From contig NZ_JBGCUO010000001.1 in NCBI RefSeq assembly GCF_041102775.1, positions 682,001 through 746,000 of the forward strand: a stretch of 64,000 nucleotides of DNA, read 5' to 3'. The number at the start of each line of letters is the position of its first letter. Positions within the stretch are counted from its first letter, which is position 1. The translations under genes were made by a program, and so were the position numbers. The stretch comes from Alcanivorax sp. REN37. GTDB taxonomy: Bacteria; Pseudomonadota; Gammaproteobacteria; Pseudomonadales; Alcanivoracaceae. The notes under the pieces are model-generated. The model was not told where the DNA came from. It saw nothing but the letters and a program-made list of their open reading frames with translations, and made no database searches. This document shows, piece by piece, positions 51,182 through 60,885 of this stretch.

Positions 51182-53128
51182 ATGAGTTTCGTGAAAAAGA
51201 GCCTTTTGGTGACAATGGTCGGCAGCGTCTTAGCTGCCTGTGGCGGCGGTTCGAGTACCAGCCCCAGCACCTCACCGGAAACACCGGTCACGCCAACACC
51301 AGTCAGCACACTAAAAATTGGCTTGCTGCCAGATACCCAGGGCGGCGGTGACAACGTGTCGATGCACCCTATGCGCGCGGTGCTGGAAAAAGAGCGTGAA
51401 CTTGGGGTCGATATCGTGATTCCGGTGGGAGACCTGACGGACCAGGGCACGGCAAAAGAGTTTGAGCAGTGGACCTCCGTTGCAGAGGCTTATCGAGATG
51501 CGGGCATTGAATTCCTGCCACTGATGGGCAACCACGAAGACAGCTTTGCCTATTCGGTGCAATGGATTGAGACCATGAAGGACTACATCCCTAAAGATGC
51601 GGTGCACATGGTCGGTGCCCAGTACCTGAATTACTACGTGGTGCGGGACAACGTGCTGATCGTGCTGCTCAAATACTACAACTTGCCGATCGCGTTTGAG
51701 TGGATCAAAGACGTCGTCATGCAGCACGAGGGCAAGGTCGATCACATCGTCATCGCCAGCCACGATGGCTTGGTGGGCGCCAAGTACGGCGAGACCCGTG
51801 AAATGATCGTGGAAGGCGTTCGCGGCGATAACCTGCTAATGAATCAGTGGGATGAAATCCGTGCGTTCTTCGCCAAGCACGATGTGATTTGGGTGCAGGG
51901 GCATGAACACATGTATCAGCGCTCGGTGATTCAAGCGCCTATTCATGTTGATCCGGGCTCTTGGACCACTGCGGACGGCAACTACCGTTTGCCGCAGTAC
52001 ACGCAAATCATGTCCGGCAACGCGTCCTATAAAGGCTATGAGTTCCGCTACGGCGAGCGCGAGCTGGTGCAGCGCATCATCCAGCAAAAAATGAACACCA
52101 TGAGCAATGGCTCGCCCGCGTTTGACGCCAACGCCTCGGTGCTGACTTTCCAGGGCGACCGGGTGGATTACGAGTCTTGGTTTACCCCGCACACTGTGAC
52201 CGCAAACGAGCAGGGCCCGAAAGAATTGGCCCAGCCCGATTGGCAGTTGCTGGACCGTTTCTCGCGCACCAGCAACCGCTGCGAGCGCATTGTGTTTCCG
52301 AACTCCATTCCCGCCAACACGCGGCCGGTGATGTATTTCGATGCCAGCTTTGTGGGCAATGATTGCACCGCCCCGGATGGCACTGTGGCCAAGCTGGTGG
52401 GAGGCACCAACAACACCTTTAACCGCGTCGACAGTCGCGCGCGTTCGATGGAAGTCACGCCCGGCTTCAGTCGTGCCGAAGACGGCGTGGATCTGCTGCG
52501 CTTGGCTTATCAGTATCTTTATCAGTATCACCAGCCGTGGACGCCGAACTTGAACGGCGCAGAGCGCCTGGTCCTTAACGGCGGCAACCTCAACGCCGTG
52601 GATATTCCCGCTACCACCACCGACCTGAAAAAACACGTGATGCTCAGCTGGCAGGCAGGCACTGCCGACACCCTGTCAGACGTGCTGATTGTCAGTGGTA
52701 TTCAACAACACACTGGCATCTACGCCAGCGAATACGGCGCGATCAAAGACCTCGAACAAGACACCGGCTTGCCCGGCAGCCAGCCGGACGGTTCTGCCAA
52801 GCAGCCGCACACGCTGCCCAGCGGCGCGAGCAAGGAATGGGACCTGCGCAATAGCCTGTCAGACCGTTACGCCATTGCACTGACCGCGCCCGCAGCGGTG
52901 GCCGCTGACGCGGCGCTGGGTTGGAAAACGGAAAACGGTTGGGAGCCGTTGGTGAGTGAGGCCTGCGTGCTCAATATGCCGTTCGACGAGTCTTTGTTGG
53001 CGGGCACCCCAGCGCGGGCGCCGGAATGTAACGATTCGCCTGTGGTCGGTGTCGACCTATCAGGGGACTCGGCGCGCTGGTGGGCTATTTTGCAGCAGGA
53101 TGCTGAGCTGGCAATGCTGAGCAAATAA
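51182..53128 (+). CDS. calcineurin-like metallophosphoesterase lipoprotein
   Basis: A 648-residue lipoprotein (lipobox LAAC followed by GGGSS and a Pro/Thr linker). The metallophosphoesterase core shows LLPDTQGGG (first metal Asp), IPVGDLTDQG (GD motif), LPLMGNHED (GNHE), VIASHDG and WVQGHEHMYQRS (GHxH). The C-terminal ~300 residues form a Cys-containing beta-rich domain of unknown type with a PDGTVAKLVGGTNNTFNRVDSRA segment. The start at 51182 gives a proper lipoprotein signal; the upstream open frame does not. It probably hydrolyses phosphate esters at the cell surface. A fragment of a sister copy lies at 49932. Confidence 0.85.
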   Translation: MSFVKKSLLVTMVGSVLAACGGGSSTSPSTSPETPVTPTPVSTLKIGLLPDTQGGGDNVSMHPMRAVLEKERELGVDIVIPVGDLTDQGTAKEFEQWTSVAEAYRDAGIEFLPLMGNHEDSFAYSVQWIETMKDYIPKDAVHMVGAQYLNYYVVRDNVLIVLLKYYNLPIAFEWIKDVVMQHEGKVDHIVIASHDGLVGAKYGETREMIVEGVRGDNLLMNQWDEIRAFFAKHDVIWVQGHEHMYQRSVIQAPIHVDPGSWTTADGNYRLPQYTQIMSGNASYKGYEFRYGERELVQRIIQQKMNTMSNGSPAFDANASVLTFQGDRVDYESWFTPHTVTANEQGPKELAQPDWQLLDRFSRTSNRCERIVFPNSIPANTRPVMYFDASFVGNDCTAPDGTVAKLVGGTNNTFNRVDSRARSMEVTPGFSRAEDGVDLLRLAYQYLYQYHQPWTPNLNGAERLVLNGGNLNAVDIPATTTDLKKHVMLSWQAGTADTLSDVLIVSGIQQHTGIYASEYGAIKDLEQDTGLPGSQPDGSAKQPHTLPSGASKEWDLRNSLSDRYAIALTAPAAVAADAALGWKTENGWEPLVSEACVLNMPFDESLLAGTPARAPECNDSPVVGVDLSGDSARWWAILQQDAELAMLSK

Positions 53129-53150
53129 CATGCTATAAGCTGTGCCTAAG

Positions 53151-53198
53151 CGCCGAAGCCGCTCAACCAATAAAGTGTTGAGCGGCTTCGGCGTTTTT
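53151..53198 (+). terminator. strong intrinsic terminator
   Basis: Seventeen-base perfect arms (53151-53167 and 53177-53193) flank a nine-base loop and are followed by TTTTT. It closes the metallophosphatase gene. Confidence 0.92.
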
Positions 53199-53363
53199 AT
53201 TCGATTTCTAATATGTCGATGCTGTTGCTGCTGCACGCGAGGAGCGCGTCCGATCAAGGGGCAGCCTACTGCTTGCCGGAAAACCTGGCGTCCAATATCT
53301 GGCCGCCAGTTCCCTCGCCCATTTTCCTGGGGCTTATTAGCACTTAGCCATCAGTGAGTCCGC

Positions 53364-54086
53364 TTACAGCGCAGATCCGACCAACATGACGCCCACCACG
53401 GCTAACACCGCATAAATCACTTTCTTAAATCGCTGCTCATCCACCTTGCCGTGCCAGTGGTTGCCCAGCATCACGGCGACCGGCAGACACAGCAGCAGAA
53501 GCGCCACCGTCGGTAGCTGCGGCGCGAGTCGCCCATCCAGCCAAAATGCCACGGTCAGGCACAGGTTCAGTGTCCACCACACGCTGATCAGCGTCGCTCG
53601 CAGCGCCGCTTTCGACAGCGCGCTGCCGGTCAGCGCAATCATCAGCAGCGGCCCGCCGGACGCGAACAGACCGTGAGTCACGCCGGCACCGAGCATCACC
53701 ACCGGCGCCGCCGCCGACGGCAGTGGGCGCCAGCGTTGCCGGTGCAGCTGCCACAATTCGCGACTGGAAAAACCGATCAGCAGCAGGCCGAACAGCTTCT
53801 TCAGCAGCGTGGGCTCCACCAGCGGCAGCAGCAGATAGCCACTCACGGTGCCGAGCGCCATCAGCGGCAGAATGCGGCCCAGCAGCAGGCGCCACTGAAT
53901 GTGCCGGTATTCGCGCGCTAGGATCACGCTGCTCATCACCACGTTCAGCGGCACCACCGCCGGCACCACTTGATCCAGCGGCAGCACCAATGACGCCAGC
54001 GACACCGCAATCACCACGCTGCCGAAGCCGGTCATGGCTTCGAGGGTGAACGCGATCAGCACGCACAGCGCCAGCAGCGGCACCAT
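53364..54086 (-). CDS. TauE/SafE-family membrane transporter
   Basis: A 240-residue membrane protein with seven to eight helices. The internal repeat starts LEAMTGFGSVVIAVSLASLVLPLDQVVPAVVPLNVV and GAGVTHGLFASGGPLLMIALTGSAL are typical of TauE/SafE exporters of sulfonates or other organic anions. Its ATG (54086) shares one base with the stop of the SDR gene (TGATG), indicating coupling, so it is the last gene of the monooxygenase operon. The substrate is unknown. Confidence 0.8.
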   Translation of the reverse strand: MVPLLALCVLIAFTLEAMTGFGSVVIAVSLASLVLPLDQVVPAVVPLNVVMSSVILAREYRHIQWRLLLGRILPLMALGTVSGYLLLPLVEPTLLKKLFGLLLIGFSSRELWQLHRQRWRPLPSAAAPVVMLGAGVTHGLFASGGPLLMIALTGSALSKAALRATLISVWWTLNLCLTVAFWLDGRLAPQLPTVALLLLCLPVAVMLGNHWHGKVDEQRFKKVIYAVLAVVGVMLVGSAL

Positions 54087-54871
54087 CAAGGTTGGATGTC
54101 CTCGGGGAAGCGGCGTCGTACCTGCCGCAAGTAGAGTTTCGGCCACACCCGCCACAGTAAACTGGCCAAGCGCGACAGCCGGTCGGGAAATAGCCGCATC
54201 CGCTGGCGGCGGTCAGAGTGCAGAATTCTAGCGGCCATCCAGTCCGCCGAGCGTACAGAGCCCAAGGTACTGCGTGCATGGTTGGCCTGCGCGCCGTCGG
54301 CCCCCAAGGCATTGCGCTCGATAGCGGTGTCGAGAAAGCTCGGATACACCATCAGCAAACCGATGCCCAATTGATCCAATTCCAGGCGCCATACTTCAAA
54401 GAATTGGGTCAGCGCAGCTTTGGCGGCGCAGTAGGCAGCGCGCCCCGGCACCGGCATCCAACCGGCCATGGAACCGATGCAAATGACCTTGCCGCCGTGG
54501 CGCAGCTGCGGCAGCAGCAGTTGGGTCAACGACACGGTGCCAAGCCAATCCACCTGCATCACCCGCGCGAACACCTCCGGGCGCGTGCTGCTGGCGGCCG
54601 AGCGATGGGTGATGCCGGCGTTGTTGATCAGTACATCAAGCATGCTGGTGTACGCTGTCAGTTGCGCGGCGGCGGCATGGATACTGTCGTCGTCGCACAG
54701 GTCACAAACGATGGTATGCACGCGGCTGGCGTCGCCGAAACGGCCAGCCAAGTCGTTGAGCGCGTCGGCGTTCACGTCCATCAGCACCAGACTGTGGCCG
54801 GCATCCCAGTAACGCAGCGCCAGCGCACGGCCCAGGCCACCGGTGGCACCGGTGATCAACACGGTTCTCAT
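54086..54871 (-). CDS. short-chain dehydrogenase/reductase (SDR)
   Basis: A 261-residue classical SDR with the cofactor motif TGATGGLG, NNAG, catalytic Ser in CIGSMAGW and YxxxK in AAYCAAKAA. The C-terminus has a basic hydrophobic tail (RLSRLASLLWRVWPKLYLRQVRRR) that may bind the membrane, as in lipid-acting SDRs. Its start overlaps the epimerase stop by one base (TAATG). Confidence 0.87.
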   Translation of the reverse strand: MRTVLITGATGGLGRALALRYWDAGHSLVLMDVNADALNDLAGRFGDASRVHTIVCDLCDDDSIHAAAAQLTAYTSMLDVLINNAGITHRSAASSTRPEVFARVMQVDWLGTVSLTQLLLPQLRHGGKVICIGSMAGWMPVPGRAAYCAAKAALTQFFEVWRLELDQLGIGLLMVYPSFLDTAIERNALGADGAQANHARSTLGSVRSADWMAARILHSDRRQRMRLFPDRLSRLASLLWRVWPKLYLRQVRRRFPEDIQP

Positions 54872-55806
54872 TACTGCTCCCGATGGTGGTCGCGCCACAG
54901 CCGGAATACCTGCGCCGAGGTCAGCTGTGGGGTGTAACCGAATATGGTTTTCAGGCGCTGGTTGTCCAGCACCGGGCGGTAGCGCAGGAAATCCAACTGC
55001 GCCGGGCCGTAGCGGGTCAGGCCCAAGCGTTGGCCAATTTGCAGCAGCAACCGCACCAGCGTCGGCGGCAGCACCAGGCACGGTTTGCCGAGCAGGTGCG
55101 CCAGTTCGCGCAGCGGCAGCGCACCGTCGCCAGCCAGGTTGTAGGCGCCAGTGGCGCCACTTTCGACCCCGCGCACAATGATGCGCACCACGTCCTGATC
55201 CCAGATAAACACGAACGGCGACACCGCGCCGCGCAGCGCCAGCATCACTTTTTTCTCGAACAAATTGGTGATCAAGTTGCGGGTGCCGGCGCCGAGCACA
55301 GTGCCGGGCCGCAGGATCAATTGTGCCAGCTGCGGGTGTTGCTGGCGGCGCTCGGCAAGCATTTCTTCCACCAGTCGCTTGTGGCGAGAGTAGGGATAGC
55401 TGTCATTGCCGCGCAGCGGATCGGTTTCGCTGATCCAAGGTGGATTGTCCGCGTGATAGCCGTAAGCGGCGCCGGAACTGGTCACCGTCAGATGGCGCAC
55501 GCCGGCGGCGATGCAGGCATCCACCACATTGGTGCTGCCGTTGACGTCGATATCGTAATCACGCTGCGGGTCGCCGCTGTCGCCCAGCACCGCCGCCAGG
55601 TGCACCACATGGGTGATGCGCTGCGCGCGCAGTAGGGTCTCCAGCTGCGGGTCGCGCACGTCCATTTGCACCAGCTCGCAGGGCAGTTCCGCCGGCCGAA
55701 TGTCGGTGCCGATCACCCAGTTTTCGGCGGCTAGCGCCGCGCACACTTGGCGGCCGATGTAGCCGGCAGCGCCGGTGACTAGAATGCGCTTGTCACTGTA
55801 GATCAT
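54871..55806 (-). CDS. NAD-dependent epimerase/dehydratase family protein
   Basis: A 311-residue extended SDR with the nucleotide motif VTGAAGYIGRQV, VVHLAAVLGDSGDPQ, VTSSGAAYGYH and catalytic YPYSRHK (YxxxK). It resembles the epimerases and hydroxysteroid-type dehydrogenases found in lipid-modifying operons. It overlaps the upstream symporter gene by 14 bases. Confidence 0.87.
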   Translation of the reverse strand: MIYSDKRILVTGAAGYIGRQVCAALAAENWVIGTDIRPAELPCELVQMDVRDPQLETLLRAQRITHVVHLAAVLGDSGDPQRDYDIDVNGSTNVVDACIAAGVRHLTVTSSGAAYGYHADNPPWISETDPLRGNDSYPYSRHKRLVEEMLAERRQQHPQLAQLILRPGTVLGAGTRNLITNLFEKKVMLALRGAVSPFVFIWDQDVVRIIVRGVESGATGAYNLAGDGALPLRELAHLLGKPCLVLPPTLVRLLLQIGQRLGLTRYGPAQLDFLRYRPVLDNQRLKTIFGYTPQLTSAQVFRLWRDHHREQ

Positions 55807-56689
55807 GGCGGTGCCTCCAACCCCAGAACTGTGCCAGCGACAGACCAGACACCAAGTGCCACAGCCCCCACATGGCCGCCACCAGCACCATGCCGCCGGC
55901 TTGCGGATAGAAGGTGAACAGGATCAGCAGCGCCAACCCGGAATTTTGAATGCCGATTTCCAGCGTGACGGCGCGGGTTTCCGCGCCGTCCAGCCGCAAC
56001 ATCCGCGCCAGGCTGTAGCCGGTCAGCAGTGCCACGCCGTTGTGCAGCACCACCAGACTCAGTACCGCAGGCGCGACTTCTAGGAACAGCGACAAGTTAC
56101 GGCTCAGCGCGACGCTGATGAACATTAAGAACGCCAGCAGCGAACCATTGCGAAACCATGGCTCGGAGCGCTGTGCAAAGCGCGGAAACCGCTTGCCGGC
56201 CAACATGCCCAGAGCCAGCGGCAGCGCCAGCACCAAGGCAATCAGCGCCAGCAGGCTGAGCGGATCCAGGCTGATGCGCGTCATCAACTCGCGGGTGGCC
56301 GGGTTTAGGCTGCTGTAGAGCGCAAAGTTGAGCGGCGTTAGCACTGTCGCCAGCGTGCTGGAGGCGGCAGTCATGGTGATCGATACCGGCAGGCTGCCGC
56401 GTGCGATCCAGGTCAGGATGTTGGAAAAGGCGCCGCCGGGGCAGGCCGCCACCAGCATCATGCCGAGCTTGTACTCGGCGTCGATTGGCAGCACCAGCGT
56501 CAGTAGGAAGGTCGCCAGCGGCAGCAGCAGAAATTGCGCCACCATGCCGGCCAGTGGTGCTTTCGGCTGGGTCAGCAAGCGGCGAAAGTCAGCGCCGGTC
56601 AATTGCAATGATGCGCCGAACATCATCGCGGCGATGGCGATGTTCATCACCACCAGATCGCCGCTACCGAAATCAAAGCCGTGGGTCAT
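55793..56689 (-). CDS. bile acid:sodium symporter (BASS) family protein
   Basis: A 298-residue membrane protein with nine to ten helices. QFLLLPLATFLLTL, GMMLVAACPGGAFSNILTWIARG and LEIGIQNSGLALLIL are the conserved BASS stretches around the sodium sites. ATG 56689 is preceded by GAGG. BASS proteins import organic anions such as bile acids or keto acids. In this operon the substrate may be the molecule that the monooxygenase, epimerase and SDR process. Confidence 0.83.
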   Translation of the reverse strand: MTHGFDFGSGDLVVMNIAIAAMMFGASLQLTGADFRRLLTQPKAPLAGMVAQFLLLPLATFLLTLVLPIDAEYKLGMMLVAACPGGAFSNILTWIARGSLPVSITMTAASSTLATVLTPLNFALYSSLNPATRELMTRISLDPLSLLALIALVLALPLALGMLAGKRFPRFAQRSEPWFRNGSLLAFLMFISVALSRNLSLFLEVAPAVLSLVVLHNGVALLTGYSLARMLRLDGAETRAVTLEIGIQNSGLALLILFTFYPQAGGMVLVAAMWGLWHLVSGLSLAQFWGWRHRHDLQ

Positions 56690-56778
56690 CGCAGGCCTCG
56701 CAGAGCGTGTGCACCGGCCAGTGACGCGGTGCATCGATTATTGTTGTGGGCGCCACCATGCCAGCGTCGCGCGCTGGG

Positions 56779-58068
56779 TCACAGTGCCAGTTGTCGGGAG
56801 TGGTGTGCCAACGCGGACAAATACGCCTGTTTGCTGACGTAATAGGCCATTCGCTCTAGTGGCAAATAGTCATAGCCGCCATCGAGCCGGCGACCGGCAC
56901 GTGCACCTTTGGTGCGGTTGAACGCTTGGTAGGCGGCGCTGTTGCGCTGCTGATGCACCAGATAACGCGCCACCAGCTGGGCTTGCTGATTGCGGCCTTC
57001 CCAGCCGAGTCCGGCGGCTTCCACCATGCCCAGTACCAGTAGGTTGTCACGCTGCGCGGGGAACACGTTGAGGAACAGCTGGGGCGCGCCGTGGCCGTCC
57101 CAGTCCAGCAGGCCCGGCGTCAGGAACGGATAGTTGAGCCGGTAACCGGTGGCGGTGAGGATCAGGTCGTAGTCGGCGCGCTCGCCGTTGGCAAACGTCA
57201 GCGTGCGGCCGTCAACGGCGGTCAGCGCCGGGCGTACCCGCACATCGCCATGACCCAGATGGTGCAACAGCAGAGAGTTGATCACCGGGTGGGATTCGTA
57301 CAGGCGATAGTCCGGATCCGGCAGGCCGTAGTCGGACGGCTTACCCACCGCCGCGCGGATCAGCCAGCTATCCAGCGTCTGTTTCCAGCGGCGCGGCAAC
57401 GGCAGCGCACCGCCTAATGTGTCGATTGGGCGGCCGAACAGGAACTTGGGCAGGAAGTAGTAACCGCGTCGCACCAGGATATCCACCGATGCGGCGTGGT
57501 GAACCGCCTCCACCGCAATGTCGGCGCCAGAGTTACCGCAGCCGATCACCAGCACCCGCTTGTCACGGAAAATATCCGGGTGCTTGTAATCAGCGGAGTG
57601 CAGCAGCTCGCCGTCAAACGGCGCGGGCAGCGTGATGCGGTTGGGGCAGTGCAAGGTGCCGTTGGCGATCAGTACACCGCGAAAGCGGCGCGTTTGCGGA
57701 GCCTCATCTTGGTGCTGGGTGGTCACCAGGTAATCAGCGCCGTCTTCCACTACCAACAACACCTCAGTGGAAAACTCATAGTGCCGGTACAAATCGAACT
57801 CCCGCGCGTAGTCGCGGAAGTAGTCGCGCATGGCGCGGTGGCTTGGATAGAGCGCGGTGCCGGCGGGCATCGGAAACTCGGCAAACTCAGTTTTGCTGCG
57901 TGAAGAAATCAGATGCGCGGAGTGGTACATGGTGCTGGTGGGGCTGTCGATGTCCCACAATCCGCCGACATCGCTGTGAATCTCGAAGCCAATGAAGGGC
58001 ACACCGGCTTTGCTCAGGTTGCGGGCCATGGCCAGCCCCATCGGGCCGGCGCCGATCAGCGCGTACAT
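56779..58068 (-). CDS. flavin-containing monooxygenase (class B)
   Basis: A 429-residue FMO/Baeyer-Villiger-like enzyme. FAD motif GAGPMGLAMARNL, the fingerprint FDGELLHSADYK (FxGxxxHxxxY) and the NADPH motif VIGCGNSGADIAVEA are in the right order, followed by LILTATGYRLNYPFL. It oxygenates heteroatoms or ketones using NADPH and O2. As first gene of the five-gene operon and divergent from an AraC regulator, it is the likely defining enzyme of a catabolic or lipid-modifying pathway. Confidence 0.9.
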   Translation of the reverse strand: MYALIGAGPMGLAMARNLSKAGVPFIGFEIHSDVGGLWDIDSPTSTMYHSAHLISSRSKTEFAEFPMPAGTALYPSHRAMRDYFRDYAREFDLYRHYEFSTEVLLVVEDGADYLVTTQHQDEAPQTRRFRGVLIANGTLHCPNRITLPAPFDGELLHSADYKHPDIFRDKRVLVIGCGNSGADIAVEAVHHAASVDILVRRGYYFLPKFLFGRPIDTLGGALPLPRRWKQTLDSWLIRAAVGKPSDYGLPDPDYRLYESHPVINSLLLHHLGHGDVRVRPALTAVDGRTLTFANGERADYDLILTATGYRLNYPFLTPGLLDWDGHGAPQLFLNVFPAQRDNLLVLGMVEAAGLGWEGRNQQAQLVARYLVHQQRNSAAYQAFNRTKGARAGRRLDGGYDYLPLERMAYYVSKQAYLSALAHHSRQLAL

Positions 58069-58173
58069 AGGCGTCCTCGTTGTTGTGGTTATGCGGGGCG
58101 TCAGCAGTAGATTAAAACGCCCGTCGGCACCGTACCCGGCTGCAACGGGACCGGGTTTCGGTTAAAACAGGAC

Positions 58174-59148
58174 ATGGCCACTTTTCTTACTTGCTCCGGT
58201 ACCACCGTAACCCTGCGCTTTGCCCAAGCGCTGGCGGACGCGGCCGCGCGTCTGGGCATGGCGGTGCCGCCGTGGCCGACCGCTGGCGAGCGGGTAGCGA
58301 TGGCGGAGCTGGATCGCTTCTGGGATCAGCTTTGCCACAGCGCCGATCCACTGATCGGCCTGCGGCTGGGGTTGGCGCTGCAGGTGGGGCATCTGGACAT
58401 CACCGGGCTGCTGCTAATGAGCTGCAGCAACTATGCCGAAAGTATGGCGGCGCTGGTGGAGTACGCGCCTTTGATCGGCGGCGTTGGCTTCCAGCTGCAC
58501 AGTGAGGGCGAACGGCAGCAATTGCAGGTGCAGTCGGCGTTTCGCACCCGCCCGGCGCAGCGGGTAGAGGCGGTGCTGACGATGATCCTGCAGCTCAGCC
58601 GCAGCAATACCGGCGGCCGCTTTGAACCGACGCGACTGCTGTTGCGGCACGCACCGTTGGCGGCCGCGGCGGATTATTCCAAGTTGCTCGGTTGCCCGGT
58701 CATGTTCGGCGCTGCCATCGACGCGCTGGAGTTTTCCAGCGCACAACTGGCGCTGCCGCTGGAGCAAGCCAATCCCGGTGTGCGCGATCATCTCGTGCAG
58801 TTGGCTGATGTCGGGCTGGCGCAGGTGGCCGCGCAAAGCACTCGCCAACGGGTAACGGCCCTGCTGCGCGTGCATCCGCAGTGGAACAAAGATCAGGTTG
58901 CCGCTCGGCTGCATCTCAGTGGACGCCATCTTGCCCGTAAACTGGCTGACGAAGGTGTCAGCTTCCGCCAATTGCAGGATCAACAGCGTTTTGCATTGGC
59001 GCAGCGCCTACTGCGCACCGATGGCCGTATCCAAGAGATTGCCGAACAACTCGGTTTTAGCGACGAAAGTGCGTTTGCCAAGGCGTTTCGGCGCTGGAGC
59101 GGCATGTCCCCAAGTCAGTTCCGCAACGCCCTCGACCCCCCCCACTAG
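58174..59148 (+). CDS. AraC-family transcriptional regulator
   Basis: A 324-residue regulator. An N-terminal arabinose-binding-like domain (LDRFWDQLCHSADPLIGLRLGLALQVGHLDITGLLLMSC) precedes a C-terminal double helix-turn-helix (VAARLHLSGRHLARKLADEGVSFRQLQDQQRFALAQRLL and IQEIAEQLGFSDESAFAKAFRRWSGMSPSQFR). It is divergent from the monooxygenase gene across 105 bases and probably activates that operon in response to the pathway substrate. Confidence 0.9.
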   Translation: MATFLTCSGTTVTLRFAQALADAAARLGMAVPPWPTAGERVAMAELDRFWDQLCHSADPLIGLRLGLALQVGHLDITGLLLMSCSNYAESMAALVEYAPLIGGVGFQLHSEGERQQLQVQSAFRTRPAQRVEAVLTMILQLSRSNTGGRFEPTRLLLRHAPLAAAADYSKLLGCPVMFGAAIDALEFSSAQLALPLEQANPGVRDHLVQLADVGLAQVAAQSTRQRVTALLRVHPQWNKDQVAARLHLSGRHLARKLADEGVSFRQLQDQQRFALAQRLLRTDGRIQEIAEQLGFSDESAFAKAFRRWSGMSPSQFRNALDPPH

Positions 59149-59249
59149 CCTAATGGTTTTGTGAAATAGTTGGTGCTGGCTGGATCGCGTTGGCCATGGC
59201 GTGTAAAACCACCCGTTCAGTACCCTTTGTTGGTGGGAGAAACCTTTTC

Positions 59250-60881
59250 ATGGCGCTTTCATCGTGGGCCCGTTTTTCGGTCTGGGCACTTTGTATCCTT
59301 GTGGCGGCGGTCAGTGTCGTTGCGCTGTTGGCGGGCGCACGCTCGGCTTGGTGGGTGCTGCTGGCGCTGGTGTTCTCGGCGTTGGCACTGCGTGGGCTGG
59401 CGGACGTGTTGCAGACCCGCCACGCCATCCGCAGAAACTATCCGGTGGTGGGAAACATCCGCTACATTTTCGAGAACTTCAGGCCGGAGTTGCGCCAGTA
59501 CCTGTTCGAGTCTGATAACGACCAAGTGCCGTTTTCCCGCGCCCAACGATCACTGATTTATCAGCGTGCGAAAAACGAAAATGCCGACCGGCCGTTTGGC
59601 ACCTTGTTGGACGTTTACGCCAACGGCTATGAGTTCGTCGGCCACTCCATGCAGCCGGCGCTGCCGGCCGATCCGGCCACCTTCCGCGTGACTGTCGGCG
59701 GGCCGCAATGTCGCCAGCCGTATTCGCTGTCGCTGTTCAATATTTCTGCCATGAGTTTCGGCGCGCTCAGTGCGCAGGCGATCCGCGCCCTCAACGCTGG
59801 CGCACGCAAAGGCAGCTTCGCTCACGACACCGGCGAAGGCAGCATCAGCCCCTACCATCTGGAGCATGGCGGCGACCTGATCTGGGAAATCGGCAGTGGC
59901 TATTTCGGCTGCCGCGATCATTACGGCCGCTTTGATCCCGAGCGTTTTCGCGAACAGGCCCAGCGTGACGCGGTGAAGATGATTGAAATCAAGCTCAGCC
60001 AGGGCGCCAAGCCGGGGCATGGCGGCATCCTTCCGGCGCACAAGGTGAGCGAGGAAATCGCCGCCACCCGTGGCGTGCCGATGGGTCAAGACTGCGTGTC
60101 GCCGGCGCGTCACTCGGCGTTTTCCACGCCGTTGGAGTTGCTGGAGTTCATCCAGCAATTGCGGGAGCTGAGTGACGGCAAGCCGGTGGGCTTCAAGCTC
60201 TGCCTGGGGCACCCGTGGGAGTTCATGGCCATCGTCAAAGCGATGCTGAAAACCGGTATTTATCCGGATTTCATTGTGGTCGATGGCAACGAAGGCGGTA
60301 CCGGTGCCGCGCCGCTGGAGCTGGCCAACCATGTCGGCGTGCCGATGCGCGAAGGCTTGCTGTTGGTGCATAACACCTTGGTGGGCGCCGGGCTGCGTGA
60401 GCACATTCGTATTGGCGTGGCAGGCAAAATTGTCAGTGCCTTTGATGTGGCGGCAGCGCTGGCAATCGGTGCTGATTGGACCAACTCGGCGCGCGGTTTC
60501 ATGTTTGCGTTGGGCTGTATTCAGTCGCTCAGCTGCCATACCAACCGTTGCCCGGTCGGCGTAGCCACTCAGGATCCGGTCCGCCAACAGGCGCTGTCAG
60601 TGCCGGATAAGGCCGAGCGGGTGTACCAGTTCCACCGCAACACGCTGCTGGCGCTGTCAGAGATGGTGGCCGCTGGCGGTATCGATCATCCCTCGCACCT
60701 GCGGCCCCATCATCTGGCATGCCGGGTGTCATCCACCGAGATTCAGTTGTTTAGCAAGCTGTATCCGTATCTGGAGCCAGGAGCGCTGCTGCAAGGCGAG
60801 GTCGACAATGACTTTTACCGCCGCATGTGGCCGCTGGCGCGGGCGGAGCAGTTCTCGCCAGCTCATCTGACCCGGCAGTAA
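59250..60881 (+). CDS. FMN-binding glutamate-synthase-domain protein
   Basis: A 543-residue protein with two N-terminal membrane helices (SVWALCILVAAVSVVALLAGARSAWWVLLALVFSALAL) and a GltB-like FMN barrel. The barrel shows NISAMSFGALSAQAIRALNAGARKGSFAHDTGEGSIS, KLSQGAKPGHGG, VVDGNEGGTGAAPLELANHVG and the iron-sulfur type CHTNRCPVGVATQDP. No amidotransferase domain is present, so it is not a full glutamate synthase; the physiological reaction of these stand-alone proteins is not established. Start 59250 follows GGGAGA; the frame is open 20 codons further up. Confidence 0.83.
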   Translation: MALSSWARFSVWALCILVAAVSVVALLAGARSAWWVLLALVFSALALRGLADVLQTRHAIRRNYPVVGNIRYIFENFRPELRQYLFESDNDQVPFSRAQRSLIYQRAKNENADRPFGTLLDVYANGYEFVGHSMQPALPADPATFRVTVGGPQCRQPYSLSLFNISAMSFGALSAQAIRALNAGARKGSFAHDTGEGSISPYHLEHGGDLIWEIGSGYFGCRDHYGRFDPERFREQAQRDAVKMIEIKLSQGAKPGHGGILPAHKVSEEIAATRGVPMGQDCVSPARHSAFSTPLELLEFIQQLRELSDGKPVGFKLCLGHPWEFMAIVKAMLKTGIYPDFIVVDGNEGGTGAAPLELANHVGVPMREGLLLVHNTLVGAGLREHIRIGVAGKIVSAFDVAAALAIGADWTNSARGFMFALGCIQSLSCHTNRCPVGVATQDPVRQQALSVPDKAERVYQFHRNTLLALSEMVAAGGIDHPSHLRPHHLACRVSSTEIQLFSKLYPYLEPGALLQGEVDNDFYRRMWPLARAEQFSPAHLTRQ

Positions 60882-60885
60882 CCGC

